DNA from: Leifsonia shinshuensis
GTDB taxonomy: Bacteria > Actinomycetota > Actinomycetes > Actinomycetales > Microbacteriaceae
Assembly (NCBI RefSeq): GCF_013410375.1
Contig: NZ_JACCFL010000001.1
Coordinates: 2,852,001 to 2,916,000 of the forward strand
Length of the DNA: 64,000 nt
Direction: 5' to 3'
Shown here piece after piece: positions 1 through 8,719 of this stretch. The notes below the pieces were generated by a model that had not been told where the DNA came from, did no database searches, and saw only the letters and a list, made by a program, of their open reading frames with translations. Every line of letters begins with the position of its first letter. Within the stretch, counting starts at the first letter, position 1. Made by a program: the position numbers and the translations under genes.

Positions 1-761
1 GAGCCGATGCCGTGCCCGGCGAAGTCGACCCCGACGTAGGTCATCGGGACGCCCTGCGCCCGCTGACTGGCCACCACGTCCGAGATGGTCTGGTTGAGGC
101 CGAGCGTGGCCGCATTGATCGCGGTGTCCGTGCCGAAGGTGGGTGACTTCGGGTCGTAGTTGTCGAAGAACACGGCATAGCCGGTGACGACGATGCGTGC
201 GTTCGGCGCCGCGGTGTGGACGGCCGCGTAGACCGAGGCCAGCCGCTCCGGGAGGACGTTGAGCAGCGACAGCGCTGAGGAGACCCCGTTGCGGCACGCC
301 ACGGCCTTGCCCGCGGAGCACTCCGCCGCGATGGCGGCCACGCCGAGGTCGTTGCCGCCGATGCTCAGCGTCACCAGGTCGGTGCGGTCGTCCAGGGCGA
401 TCAGCTGGTGCTTGAGGAGGTCGGAGGTGGTGGCGCCCGCGCAGGCGGCGTTGACGACGAGGTCGACGCCGGAGGCCCGGGTGAAGTCGCTGGGGTAGCT
501 GTACGGACTGGACCGGCATTTGCCCGTCTCGTCTCCCCCGCCCATCCCGGCGGCGAACGAGTCGCCCAGCGCGACGTAGCGCGTCCTGGCGGTGAGCGGC
601 GTCTTCGGGAACGGGTCGTGCGTCGCCGTCGGGGCGGGCGTCGCGGTGCCGGCGCCCGGCGACGCGGCCGGTTCCGCCGGGGCGGCGCATGCGGTCACGA
701 CCAGCAGCACGGCCGCGCACAGCGCGGTCGTGAGGGCGGGACGGAGCACTCGACGTCGCAT
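1..761 (-). CDS. SGNH/GDSL-family hydrolase lipoprotein (partial, 3' end outside window)
   Basis: Exported esterase/lipase-type hydrolase whose C-terminus lies beyond the left edge. The frame opens at an ATG at 761 with an Arg-rich N-terminus, a hydrophobic stretch and a lipobox ending VTAC (Cys25), so lipid anchoring outside the membrane is predicted. A Pro/Ala/Thr-rich linker follows. The SGNH blocks are visible: nucleophile Ser68 in ALGDSFAAGMG (block I), SIGGNDLG (block III) and, close to the edge, VDFAGHG, which fits the Asp-x-x-His end of block V. The catalytic core is therefore almost complete. Substrate cannot be told; lipids, acyl sugars or polysaccharide esters are all possible for the family. 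It faces the same way as the TetR gene 75 bp upstream but need not be co-transcribed. Confidence 0.85.
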   Translation of the reverse strand, partial: MRRRVLRPALTTALCAAVLLVVTACAAPAEPAASPGAGTATPAPTATHDPFPKTPLTARTRYVALGDSFAAGMGGGDETGKCRSSPYSYPSDFTRASGVDLVVNAACAGATTSDLLKHQLIALDDRTDLVTLSIGGNDLGVAAIAAECSAGKAVACRNGVSSALSLLNVLPERLASVYAAVHTAAPNARIVVTGYAVFFDNYDPKSPTFGTDTAINAATLGLNQTISDVVASQRAQGVPMTYVGVDFAGHGIG

Positions 762-836
762 CGAGCACACGTTACCCGGTGCGGCTCGACGTTCGATCAG
801 ACTTGCGCCGCGATCGGAGCCGGGTGCCTGCGGCGA

Positions 837-1499
837 TCAGATCCGCTCGGTGAGCGCCAGCAGGATCGCGGGCACGGACTGGGAGAGCCGCTCGGAGAAC
901 TTGCGCTCGTCGCGCGCCAGCAGTGCCCTGGCCTCCCCGTTGGCGCACAGCTCCGCGATGACGCGGACGGCTTCCTCCGGGTCGATCGTGAACCGCCGCC
1001 TGGCGCTCGCGAGCGCGGCGACGACCGTCTCGGTGAGCTCCTGGAAGAAGCCGTCCTGGTAGCGCAGGAAGTCGGCGGAGATCGCCGGGTCGCGCAGGGC
1101 GAGGAGCAGGAACTCCGACTGCACCAGCCACCAGCGCCGATCGTCGGACTGCAGTTCGAGGATGCGGGTGATCGTGCGGATGACGTCGTCGTCGTCGAGC
1201 TCCACGCCGCCCGCGCCGACGAGCGGCCGCAGGAACTGCTCGACGCCGGCGTCGAGCTGCTCGAGGCGCATCGTCTTCTCGCGCTCCATCAGCGCGAAGA
1301 AGAGCTCCTCCTTGCTGGAGAAGTTGGAGTAGAACGCACCGCGGGTGAAGCCCGCCGCCTCGGCGATCGTCTCCACGCTCGCGGCTTTGACACCCTGCTC
1401 GGCGAAGACGTCGAAGGCGGCGTCCAGGAGCCGGGTGCGGGTGCGCTGCCGGCGCGCGGACTCGACAGGCGCGTCGTCTCTGAGAGCTGTGCTGGTCAA
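837..1499 (-). CDS. TetR/AcrR family transcriptional regulator
   Basis: One-component DNA-binding repressor of 220 residues. The N-terminal three-helix HTH spans about residues 20-66 (RLLDAAFDVFAEQGV ... TIAEAAGFTRGAFYSNF), which is the classical TetR signature. The C-terminal ligand-binding half is variable and gives no ligand. The start is a TTG at 1499, chosen because AGGAAGG sits 8 bases before it and the HTH begins soon after. The gene is divergent from the MMPL/YhgE exporter pair, and the shared 138-bp gap carries GATACAC-type palindromes, so it probably represses both itself and the exporter until an inducer binds. Confidence 0.9.
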   Translation of the reverse strand: MTSTALRDDAPVESARRQRTRTRLLDAAFDVFAEQGVKAASVETIAEAAGFTRGAFYSNFSSKEELFFALMEREKTMRLEQLDAGVEQFLRPLVGAGGVELDDDDVIRTITRILELQSDDRRWWLVQSEFLLLALRDPAISADFLRYQDGFFQELTETVVAALASARRRFTIDPEEAVRVIAELCANGEARALLARDERKFSERLSQSVPAILLALTERI

Positions 1500-1526
1500 G
1501 CTGAAACCTTCCTGTGTCGAGTTTCC

Positions 1527-1576
1527 GATACACGAGTGTATCCGATACAGTCGGGCATCGGATACGACGGTGTATC
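1527..1576. promoter_or_regulatory. Paired palindromic operator between tetR and the MMPL exporter
   Basis: A perfect 7-2-7 palindrome, GATACACGAGTGTATC, lies at 1527-1542, and a second imperfect copy, GATACGACGGTGTATC, lies at 1561-1576; an extra half-site GATAC is at 1544. The two copies sit 34 bp apart between the divergent starts at 1499 and 1638. This is the expected arrangement for an autoregulating TetR protein, but binding is inferred. Confidence 0.7.
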
Positions 1577-1637
1577 GAAACCCTCTCGACGGCGCCGTTC
1601 CTCCGGCGCCGTCGTTCCCCTGACTGCTGGAGAACGC

Positions 1638-4574
1638 GTGTCCTCGCTCCTGTACTCGATCGGCCGCTGGGCCTTCCGTGCCCGCAAGCTGGTCGTCTCA
1701 CTATGGCTGCTGCTGCTCGTCCTCCTGGCCGGCGGCGCGATCGCCTTCAACCAGGGCACGGACAACACGTTCAGCATCCCCGGCACGGAGTCCCAGGCGG
1801 CGCTCGACACGCTGAGCAGGACCTTCCCGCAGGTCAGCGGCACGAGCGCGCAGATCGTCGTCGTCGCACCGAAGGGCGAGACCGTCGACCAGGCCGCGAT
1901 CAAGGACCCGGTCGAGAGCACCGTCGCCGACCTCGCCAAGACCGACGGCGTGGCGGGGACGACCTCCCCGTACAGCACCACCGTCAAGAACCTGATCTCC
2001 GACGACCGCACCGCGGCGATCATCACCGTGCAGCTGCACGGCCAGCAGACCACCGTCCCCGCCGCGACCAAGACCGCGATCAAGGACGCCGGCGCCGCGC
2101 TGCAGAAGGAGCTGCCCTCCGGCTCCCAGACCGCCGTCGGCGGCCAGCTGTTCTCGCAGAACCTGCCGACGATCTCGCTCACCGAGGGCGTCGGCCTGGT
2201 GATCGCGATCATCGTGCTGATCGTGACCTTCGGATCGATCATCGCGGCGGGTATGCCGCTCGTCACCGCCCTGCTCGGTGTGGGACTGTCGATGGCGCTC
2301 ATCTTCATCGCGACGCTGTTCGGCCCGATCTCCTCCACCACCCCGCTGCTCGCTCTGATGCTCGGGCTCGCGGTCGGGATCGACTACTCGCTGTTCATCA
2401 TCTCCCGCCATCAGAGCCAATTGAAAGCGGGTGTCGACCCGGAGGAGTCCGCCGCCCGCGCGGTGGCGACGGCGGGCTCGGCCGTGCTCTTCGCCGGCAT
2501 CACCGTCATCATCGCGCTGGCCGGCCTGGCCGTCGCCGGGATCCCGTTCCTGACCACGATGGGCCTGGCCGCGTCCGTCGCGGTGGGCATCGCCGTGCTG
2601 GTCGCACTGAGCCTCACCCCCGCGTTCCTCGGCTTCGCCGGGACGCGCATCACGCCGGGGCGCCGCGCCGCGAAGCGAGCCGAGCGCGCGGCCACGCGCT
2701 CGACGGGCGAGGCGAGCGTGCCGGAGACCGGCACCGCCGACGCCGCACCGGAGCCCGCGAGCCGCGCCAACCCCTCCCTCGCCCACGCCGCCAAGGCCGA
2801 GATCCCGAAGGGCCCGTTCCGCACCTGGGTGCGCGCCGTCACGCGGTTCCCGATCGCGACCGTCCTGGCTGTCGTGGTCGCGCTCGGCATCGCCGCCGTG
2901 CCCGCCCTCCAGCTGCGCCTCGCCCTCCCCGACGCCGGCTCGCACCCCAAGAACGACCCGGCGCGCATCGCCTACGACCTGGTGTCCGAGCACTTCGGTC
3001 CCGGCTACAACGGTCCGCTGATCGTGACCGGCTCGATCATCTCCAGCCACGACCCGCTCGGGCTGATGAAGAAGCTCGGCGCCGAGATCGCCGACCTCCC
3101 CGGCGTCGCCGCCGTGCCGCTGTCCACGCCGAACCAGAACGCGGACACCGGCATCGTCCAGGTCATCCCGACCACGGCGCCGGACGACCCGCGCACCGCC
3201 CAGCTGGTCTCCGAGCTGCGCGCCAAGCACCAGCACTTCCTCGACGAGTACGGCGTCGACCTCAAGGTGACCGGCACCACCGCGGCCCAGATCGACGTCT
3301 CCAGCCGGCTCGCGGGCGCCCTGCTGCCCTTCGGCATCCTCGTGGTCGGGCTGTCCCTGGTGCTGCTCACGATGGTGTTCCGCTCGATCGCCGTGCCGAT
3401 CAAGGCCGCGCTCGGCTACCTGCTCTCGGTCGGCGTCGCCTTCGGCGCGGTCACGGCGGTGTTCGAGTGGGGCTGGTTCGCGGACGCGGTGCACCTCGAC
3501 AAGACCGGGCCGGTGATCAGCTTCATGCCGATCATCCTGATGGGCGTCCTGTTCGGCCTGGCGATGGACTACGAGGTCTTCCTGGTCAGCCGGATCCGCG
3601 AGGACTACGTGCACGGCGGCGACGCCCGCCGGGCCATCCAGAGCGGGTTCGTCGGCTCGGCCAAGGTGGTCACGGCCGCGGCGATCATCATGATCTCGGT
3701 GTTCGCTGCCTTCGTCCCGGAGGGCGACGCGTCGATCAAGCCGATAGCGCTCGGCCTCGCCGTCGGCGTGTTCGTGGACGCGTTCATCGTCCGGATGACG
3801 CTCGTGCCCGCCGTGCTGCAGCTCCTCGGCGACAAGGCCTGGTGGATGCCGCGCTGGCTCGACCGCATCCTCCCCTCGTTCGACGTCGAGGGCGACGGGC
3901 TGCAGAAGGAGCTGGAGCTCGCCGACTGGCCGGCGCCCGGCGCCCGGTACCTCGCAGCGGCCGACGGGCTGTCGGTCAGCGCCCGGCGCACGCCGATCAT
4001 GCGCGACGTGTCGTTCCGGCTCGGCGACGGCGAGGCGCTGGTCGTGCACGGCCCCGACCGGACCGCGGCGCTCGCGCTCGTGATGGCCGTCACCGGCCGC
4101 ACCCGCATCGACGGCGGGACGGTGAAGGTCGCCGGATTCGTGCTCCCGACCCGCGGCTCCGCCGTGCGGTCGCGGACCTCCGTCGTGCGGCTCGACCACT
4201 CCGACACACCGGTGGAGGACGTCCGCCGGGCGCTCGCCAGCGCGCCGGTCATCCTCGGCCTGGACGCCGCCGACAGCCTGACCGACCCGGTGGAGCGCCG
4301 CCGCGTGCGGGTCGAGCTCGGCCGCGCCTTCGCCGACGCGTCGGCCGCCGGCCGGCCGTTCGCGCTGGTCGTGAGCTGCGTCGACCCGTCCGGACTGGAC
4401 GACCTCCTGCCCGACGTGGCGGAGCCCACCGCGGTGCAGCTCGCCGTGGACGCCGACGGCGCCGCGCACGGAACCGCGCCCGTCCCGCCCGCCGCCGACG
4501 GCGCGACCTCCACCGACCACCCCCTCGGCGACCACCACGATGCCGCCCACCTCGAGAAGGCGAACGCCCGATGA
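1638..4574 (+). CDS. MMPL/RND family transporter with degenerate ABC-ATPase-like C-terminal domain
   Basis: Large inner-membrane RND-superfamily exporter of the MMPL type, 978 residues. The start is GTG 1638, preceded by GGAGA and followed by a short cytoplasmic segment and the first membrane helix (VVSLWLLLLVLLAGG). Two halves each have an extracytoplasmic domain and a helix bundle; the DY pairs in the helices (AVGIDYSLFIISRH and AMDYEVFLVSRIRED) match MMPL proton-relay positions. From about residue 770 a soluble domain follows whose order (LSVSARRTPIMRDVSFRLGDG ... VVHGPD) looks like an ABC ATPase N-terminal half, but the Walker A GxxGxGKS is replaced by GPDRTAAL and no LSGGQ is seen. Such a tail may be regulatory. 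It overlaps the next gene by 4 bp and is probably controlled by the TetR protein. Substrates could be lipids, drugs or cell-envelope components. Confidence 0.85.
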   Translation: MSSLLYSIGRWAFRARKLVVSLWLLLLVLLAGGAIAFNQGTDNTFSIPGTESQAALDTLSRTFPQVSGTSAQIVVVAPKGETVDQAAIKDPVESTVADLAKTDGVAGTTSPYSTTVKNLISDDRTAAIITVQLHGQQTTVPAATKTAIKDAGAALQKELPSGSQTAVGGQLFSQNLPTISLTEGVGLVIAIIVLIVTFGSIIAAGMPLVTALLGVGLSMALIFIATLFGPISSTTPLLALMLGLAVGIDYSLFIISRHQSQLKAGVDPEESAARAVATAGSAVLFAGITVIIALAGLAVAGIPFLTTMGLAASVAVGIAVLVALSLTPAFLGFAGTRITPGRRAAKRAERAATRSTGEASVPETGTADAAPEPASRANPSLAHAAKAEIPKGPFRTWVRAVTRFPIATVLAVVVALGIAAVPALQLRLALPDAGSHPKNDPARIAYDLVSEHFGPGYNGPLIVTGSIISSHDPLGLMKKLGAEIADLPGVAAVPLSTPNQNADTGIVQVIPTTAPDDPRTAQLVSELRAKHQHFLDEYGVDLKVTGTTAAQIDVSSRLAGALLPFGILVVGLSLVLLTMVFRSIAVPIKAALGYLLSVGVAFGAVTAVFEWGWFADAVHLDKTGPVISFMPIILMGVLFGLAMDYEVFLVSRIREDYVHGGDARRAIQSGFVGSAKVVTAAAIIMISVFAAFVPEGDASIKPIALGLAVGVFVDAFIVRMTLVPAVLQLLGDKAWWMPRWLDRILPSFDVEGDGLQKELELADWPAPGARYLAAADGLSVSARRTPIMRDVSFRLGDGEALVVHGPDRTAALALVMAVTGRTRIDGGTVKVAGFVLPTRGSAVRSRTSVVRLDHSDTPVEDVRRALASAPVILGLDAADSLTDPVERRRVRVELGRAFADASAAGRPFALVVSCVDPSGLDDLLPDVAEPTAVQLAVDADGAAHGTAPVPPAADGATSTDHPLGDHHDAAHLEKANAR

Positions 4575-6631
4575 CCACCCCCACCTCGCCGCTGCGCCGT
4601 CCGCGCTCGCTCTTCTCGCTGGAGCGGATGCGCTCCGACAAGCGGGTGACCTGGCTGACCATCGTGGGCCTCGTGCTCGTGCCGCTCGTCATCGGCGGAC
4701 TGCTGGTGTGGGCGCTCTGGAACCCGACCGACCGCCTCGGCGAGGTCAAGGCCGCCGTCGTGAACCTCGATCAGCCGGTGACCGTCAACGGCCAAATCGT
4801 GCCGCTCGGTCGGCAGATGGCCGCGGGGCTCCTCGGCGCGAAGAACGAGAACTTCACGTGGGTGCTCACCGACCAGAAGGACGCCGACTCCGGGATCGCG
4901 AGCGGCGAGTACGTGGCCGTCGTGACCATCCCGAAGAACTTCTCGAAGGCCGCTACCTCCACGGCCGGCACCTCCGGCGCGGCGACCCAGGCGACGATCG
5001 ACGTCCGCACCAGCCAGAAGTCGAAGCTCGTGGACCCGGCGATCAGCCAGGCCGTGACCACCACGGCCACCGGCGTGCTCAACAAGCAGCTGACGACGAC
5101 CTACCTGGAGAACGTCTACGTCGGCTTCAACACGCTGCACGACCAGCTCGCGAAGGCGGCGTCGGGTGCGGGATCGCTCTCCACCGGACTCACGCAGCTG
5201 GCGAGCGGGACGCACCAGCTCGCGGACGGCGCGACGCAGCTGTCGACCGGCGCCGACTCGCTCGCGAGCGGGCTCGGGCAGCTGTCGGGCGGCGCGTCCG
5301 GGCTGGCGAACGGGCTCGGGACGCTGTCCAGCGGGACCTCGGGGCTCGCGAACGGGCTCGGAACGCTGTCCAGCGGGACCTCGGGGCTCGCGAACGGGAT
5401 GTCGGCACTCCAGCAGAAGACCGCATCGCTGCCGGCGGACACCCAGCAGCTCGCCGACGGCGCCGCGGGGGTCTCCTCAGGGCTGTCGCTCGCGGCCGGC
5501 TCGGCGAAGACGGCGCTCGCCACCTGCGTCGCGGCTCACGGCGAGACGGACCCGACGTGCGAGCAGATCGCCACCACCTACGGGATCATGACGACCCCCC
5601 AGGGCAAGAACCCGAGCCTCGTCGACGGCGCCGCGGCGCTGGCGACCGGGACCAAGCAGCTGGCGGCGGGAACTCCGGCGCTGGCGGGCGGTATCGCCCA
5701 GTCGGCGTCCGCCGCGCAGCAGCTGGCCGCCGGCACCGCGCAGTCCGCCTCCGGCGCCCAGCAGCTCGCCTCCGGCGCGGCCCAGTCGGCCTCCGGGGCG
5801 CAGCAGCTCGCCTCCGGCGTCCAGCAGTCCGCGGACGGCGCATCGCAGTACGCGACGGGCGTCCAGCAGTTCGCCGCCGGCGTCCCCGCGCTCGCCTCCG
5901 GCGCCGACCAGTCCGCGGCCGGGGCGGCCTCGCTCGCCTCGGGACTGAACCAGGCCGTCGCCCAGCTGCCCAGCTACGACGCCGGGCAGCGCACCAACCT
6001 GGCGTCCGTCGCCTCCCAGCCGGTCGGGCAGAAGCAGTCCGGCACCACCGCGTTCGGCGCGTCGAGCGTCCCGCTGTTCGCGTCCGTGGCGCTGTGGCTG
6101 GGCGCGTTCGCGTCGTTCCTCGTGCTGCAGGCGATCTCGCGCCGCGCGCTGCTGACCTCGCGGGCTGCGGGACTGATCGCGTCCGACGGGCTTCTGCCGG
6201 CCGCCGCGATCGGCGTCGTCCAGGGCGTGCTGGTCGCGGCGATCATGCAGCCCGCCATGCAGCTCGGCGTCGGCGCGTGGTTCGGCTTCGCGGGGGTCGC
6301 GGCCGCGGTGGCTGTCTGCTTCGCGGCGGTCAACCACGGGCTCGTCGCCCTGCTCGGCGGTCTCGGCCGGTTCCTCTCGATGCTCGTCGTCGTGGTCACC
6401 CTCGCCTCCGGGATCGTGTCGACCGCGCCCGGGTTCTTCGACAGCGTGACCGCCTGGCTCCCGACGTCGCCCGCGATCACGGCGCTCCAGGGCGTCGTGG
6501 ACGGCTCGACGGGAGTCTGGCGGGGGCTCGGCGGCCTGCTGATCTGGACCGCCGTCGGCTTCGCGCTCGCGCTGGCCGCGGTCGCCCGCCGACGCATTGT
6601 CACCGCCGCGCAGCTCCTCCCCGCGGAGTGA
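4571..6631 (+). CDS. YhgE/Pip domain membrane protein, ABC-2-like permease
   Basis: Membrane protein of 686 residues with the YhgE/Pip layout: one N-terminal membrane helix (WLTIVGLVLVPLVIGGLLVWAL), an extracytoplasmic region starting AAVVNLDQPVTVNG, a long repeat region, and about five or six helices at the C-terminus from near residue 500. The middle holds many short repeats of the form LASGxxQLAxG, predicted to form an extended alpha-helical stalk outside the membrane. The family includes phage-infection protein Pip and partners of MMPL and ABC exporters, especially in type VII-secretion bacteria. The ATG at 4571 overlaps the MMPL stop (ATGA), so the two proteins are translationally coupled and likely work together in exporting a lipid or envelope compound. 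Transcription probably ends at the strong hairpin just downstream. Confidence 0.85.
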   Translation: MTTPTSPLRRPRSLFSLERMRSDKRVTWLTIVGLVLVPLVIGGLLVWALWNPTDRLGEVKAAVVNLDQPVTVNGQIVPLGRQMAAGLLGAKNENFTWVLTDQKDADSGIASGEYVAVVTIPKNFSKAATSTAGTSGAATQATIDVRTSQKSKLVDPAISQAVTTTATGVLNKQLTTTYLENVYVGFNTLHDQLAKAASGAGSLSTGLTQLASGTHQLADGATQLSTGADSLASGLGQLSGGASGLANGLGTLSSGTSGLANGLGTLSSGTSGLANGMSALQQKTASLPADTQQLADGAAGVSSGLSLAAGSAKTALATCVAAHGETDPTCEQIATTYGIMTTPQGKNPSLVDGAAALATGTKQLAAGTPALAGGIAQSASAAQQLAAGTAQSASGAQQLASGAAQSASGAQQLASGVQQSADGASQYATGVQQFAAGVPALASGADQSAAGAASLASGLNQAVAQLPSYDAGQRTNLASVASQPVGQKQSGTTAFGASSVPLFASVALWLGAFASFLVLQAISRRALLTSRAAGLIASDGLLPAAAIGVVQGVLVAAIMQPAMQLGVGAWFGFAGVAAAVAVCFAAVNHGLVALLGGLGRFLSMLVVVVTLASGIVSTAPGFFDSVTAWLPTSPAITALQGVVDGSTGVWRGLGGLLIWTAVGFALALAAVARRRIVTAAQLLPAE
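5301..5398 (+). repeat. 42-bp tandem repeat inside the YhgE/Pip gene
   Basis: Two full 42-bp units (5301-5342 and 5343-5384) and a partial third encode the 14-residue unit GLANGLGTLSSGTS; they differ at only a few bases. A second, independent 42-bp duplication encoding AQSASGAQQLASGA lies near 5730-5815. These are recent slippage expansions of the stalk repeats. Confidence 0.85.
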
Positions 6632-6638
6632 CGGCACG

Positions 6639-6689
6639 GGGGTCGCAACACGCCGTTACGCGCACGCGATAACGGCGTGTTGCGACCCC
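6639..6689. terminator. Perfect 20-bp inverted repeat between convergent genes
   Basis: Arms at 6639-6658 and 6670-6689 are exact reverse complements (GGGGTCGCAAC...CGTTA), with an 11-base loop. It lies between the stop of the YhgE/Pip gene (6631) and the stop of the convergent transporter gene (6703), so it can act as a bidirectional terminator. There is no T-run. Confidence 0.75.
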
Positions 6690-6702
6690 TGTCCGGCGCG
6701 GG

Positions 6703-7857
6703 TCAGGCGGTGGCGGCCAGGGCCAGCGTCGCGAGGATGACGGTGACGGGGGCGACGATCAGCCCGAGCAGCATGTAGCGACCCCAGCGGATGCGGACGT
6801 CGAACGACGTCAGCCGCTGGTGCCACAGCAGGGTCGCCAGCGACGCCCACGGGGTGATCAGCGGACCGGCGTTGACGCCGATCAGCAGGGCGGCCAGGCG
6901 GACCGGGCTGCCGGCCGCCGGCTCGAGCGCCAGGTACGCCGGGAGGTTGTCGATGGCGTTCGCGCCGACCATGCCGGTGACCGACAGCCGCAGCAGCGCG
7001 AGCGGCGACTCCCCCGACCCCGACACGCGCGCGAGCAGCGTCCCGAGCCCGTTCGCGTGCAGCGCCTCGATGAACAGGAACAGCCCGGACGCCAGCAGCA
7101 CGAGCTGCCACGGCAGCAGCCCGAACCGCAGCACCGAGCGCCGGCGCACGGCGAAGACGACGAGCAGCACGAGAGCCGCACCCGAGGCCGGCATCCACAC
7201 CGGGATGCCCGACACCAGCAGCGGCATGAGCGCGACGACCACCGCCGCCGAGACCCAGAACAGCACCGGGTCCTCGATCCCGTCCTCCTGGCCGGTGACG
7301 TAGCGGACCAGCAGCCGCTTGCGCGAGATGACGAACACGACCACCAGCGGGACGACGATCCCCACCAGGGCCGGCGCCCACATCAGCGCGGCGAACGCGA
7401 TCGGCGACGGGTCCCCCATCGCGTGCTGGGCCAGCAGGTTCGTCAGGTTGGAGACCGGCAGCAGCAGCGAGCCGGTGTTGGCGATCCAGACGGTGGTCAG
7501 GGCGAACGGCAGCGGGTCGAGCCCGGCGTGCCGGGCGAGCACGATCACCACCGGCGTGAGCAGCACCGCGGTCGTGTCGAGCGAGAGGAAGATCGTGCTC
7601 AGCACGGCGACGACGGCGACGAGCAGCCAGAGCAGCCACGCCCGGCCGCGTCCCCAGCGCGCCGTCTGCTGCGCGACGATGGTGAACACGCCCGCCTCCG
7701 CGGCGAGCTCGGTCACCACGGTGACCGCGACGACGAAGAGCAGGATCGGCCAGACCCGGTCCCAGAGGGCCAGCGCGTCGGCCGCCGGAAGCAGGCCGGT
7801 GAGCACGGCGACGGCCCCGAGCACGAGGAGCACAGCGCCGACGATCGCCGTCCGCAT
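6703..7857 (-). CDS. SLC13/ArsB-like anion or ion transporter
   Basis: Integral membrane protein of 384 residues with about ten hydrophobic helices, belonging to the ion-transporter superfamily that includes SLC13, ArsB and NhaD. The re-entrant-loop-like motifs are visible: LSTIFLSLDTTAVLLTPVVI in the first half and GANAIDNLPAYLALEP in the second, with TTVWIANTGSLLLPVSNLTN matching the conserved N-T/S-G ion-binding loop. The ATG at 7857 was preferred over an in-frame GTG at 7872 because GGAGAGGAG lies just before it. No ars genes are nearby, so arsenite export is not assured; dicarboxylate, sulfate or sodium are other options. It is divergent from the next small gene and convergent with the exporter operon. 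Confidence 0.8.
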   Translation of the reverse strand: MRTAIVGAVLLVLGAVAVLTGLLPAADALALWDRVWPILLFVVAVTVVTELAAEAGVFTIVAQQTARWGRGRAWLLWLLVAVVAVLSTIFLSLDTTAVLLTPVVIVLARHAGLDPLPFALTTVWIANTGSLLLPVSNLTNLLAQHAMGDPSPIAFAALMWAPALVGIVVPLVVVFVISRKRLLVRYVTGQEDGIEDPVLFWVSAAVVVALMPLLVSGIPVWMPASGAALVLLVVFAVRRRSVLRFGLLPWQLVLLASGLFLFIEALHANGLGTLLARVSGSGESPLALLRLSVTGMVGANAIDNLPAYLALEPAAGSPVRLAALLIGVNAGPLITPWASLATLLWHQRLTSFDVRIRWGRYMLLGLIVAPVTVILATLALAATA

Positions 7858-7934
7858 CCCACTCCTCTCCACGCCACACCGTCGATCCGATGCCCTGGGA
7901 AGCGTACCCTGGCGGAACGAGCGAAAGGACGCGG

Positions 7935-8132
7935 ATGCGCAAGTTCATCTTCAACGGAGCGGTCATCAGCGCGATCATCGGACTGTGGTCCACGATCCAG
8001 GAGACCAAGGAGGGCCGGCGCGACTGGCGGGTGGTGCTCATGTGGGTCAGCGCGGCGATCAGCGTCGTGATCGCGGTCGGGACCGTCCTGGAGGAGTCGC
8101 GGGAGGCCGACGAGCGCGAAATCCGGCGCTGA
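7935..8132 (+). CDS. Small hypothetical membrane protein (65 aa)
   Basis: A 65-residue protein starting MRKFIFNGAVISAIIGLWST, with two hydrophobic stretches (about residues 5-18 and 35-52) separated by a charged loop (ETKEGRRDWR) and a charged tail. GAAAGGA lies 6 bases before the ATG at 7935. No recognised domain. The hairpin topology suggests a two-helix membrane protein. It stands alone between two differently oriented genes. Confidence 0.6.
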   Translation: MRKFIFNGAVISAIIGLWSTIQETKEGRRDWRVVLMWVSAAISVVIAVGTVLEESREADEREIRR

Positions 8133-8196
8133 CCGCACGATTTCCGCGAATCTCCCGGCGTGTCCGCGCGTCGTGAAGCGCTCGCGCCCCGAAACT

Positions 8197-8214
8197 GGTT
8201 CTCGACGGAGAACC
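8197..8214. promoter_or_regulatory. Small inverted repeat in the leader of the 154-aa protein gene
   Basis: GGTTCTC and GAGAACC flank a 4-base loop, ending a few bases before the ribosome-binding site GGAAGGGG of the gene at 8231. It could be an operator or a leader hairpin; function is not known. Confidence 0.4.
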
Positions 8215-8230
8215 TGGAAGGGGTATCGCG

Positions 8231-8695
8231 ATGTTTGGTCGTAGGCGGCATGCCGCCGCCGAGGTGCAGGCGGCGCCCGTTCCTCAGCTCACGGATGCCC
8301 AGATCCTCGAGGTGGTCCACACCAAGATCGCCGAGCTGATCGGCGAGAGCGGTGAATGGACCGTGTCGCGCCGTTCGACCGACGACACCGACTCCATCTT
8401 CCACTCCGTCCTCGCGCAGTCCGTCTCGGTCGGCATCACCGCCGCCCTGGTCGAGGCGCGCCGACGCCTGGAGGCCGGAGAGGCGACCGTCGTGGTCGCG
8501 TCCGAGCCGCAGCACCGCGCCCCCGCCGAGCCCGTCGCCATCGACGCCCCCGCGGTCGCCGAGGAGCAGGCGCACCAGGAGCAGGAGCAGCCCGCCGCGT
8601 TCGGCTGGGAGCCCGCTCCCATCACCGTGTGGACCGACCTGCGCAAGCCCGTCACCGGTGAGCTCCCCGCCATCGCGGAGCGCTCGGCGGCCTGA
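8231..8695 (+). CDS. Hypothetical protein (154 aa), acidic C-terminus
   Basis: A 154-residue soluble protein with no signal peptide. The N-terminal half (LTDAQILEVVHTKIAELIGESGEWTV, then ITAALVEARRRLEAGE) reads as a small alpha/beta fold; the C-terminal half is Glu/Gln/Ala-rich and probably disordered (EEQAHQEQEQPAAFGWEPAP). A good ribosome-binding site, GGAAGGGG, precedes the ATG. I do not recognise the family. It is convergent with the zwf paralogue downstream, with only 24 bp between stops. Confidence 0.65.
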   Translation: MFGRRRHAAAEVQAAPVPQLTDAQILEVVHTKIAELIGESGEWTVSRRSTDDTDSIFHSVLAQSVSVGITAALVEARRRLEAGEATVVVASEPQHRAPAEPVAIDAPAVAEEQAHQEQEQPAAFGWEPAPITVWTDLRKPVTGELPAIAERSAA

Positions 8696-8719
8696 GCCGC
8701 CCCGCCTGTCCGGCTCCGC

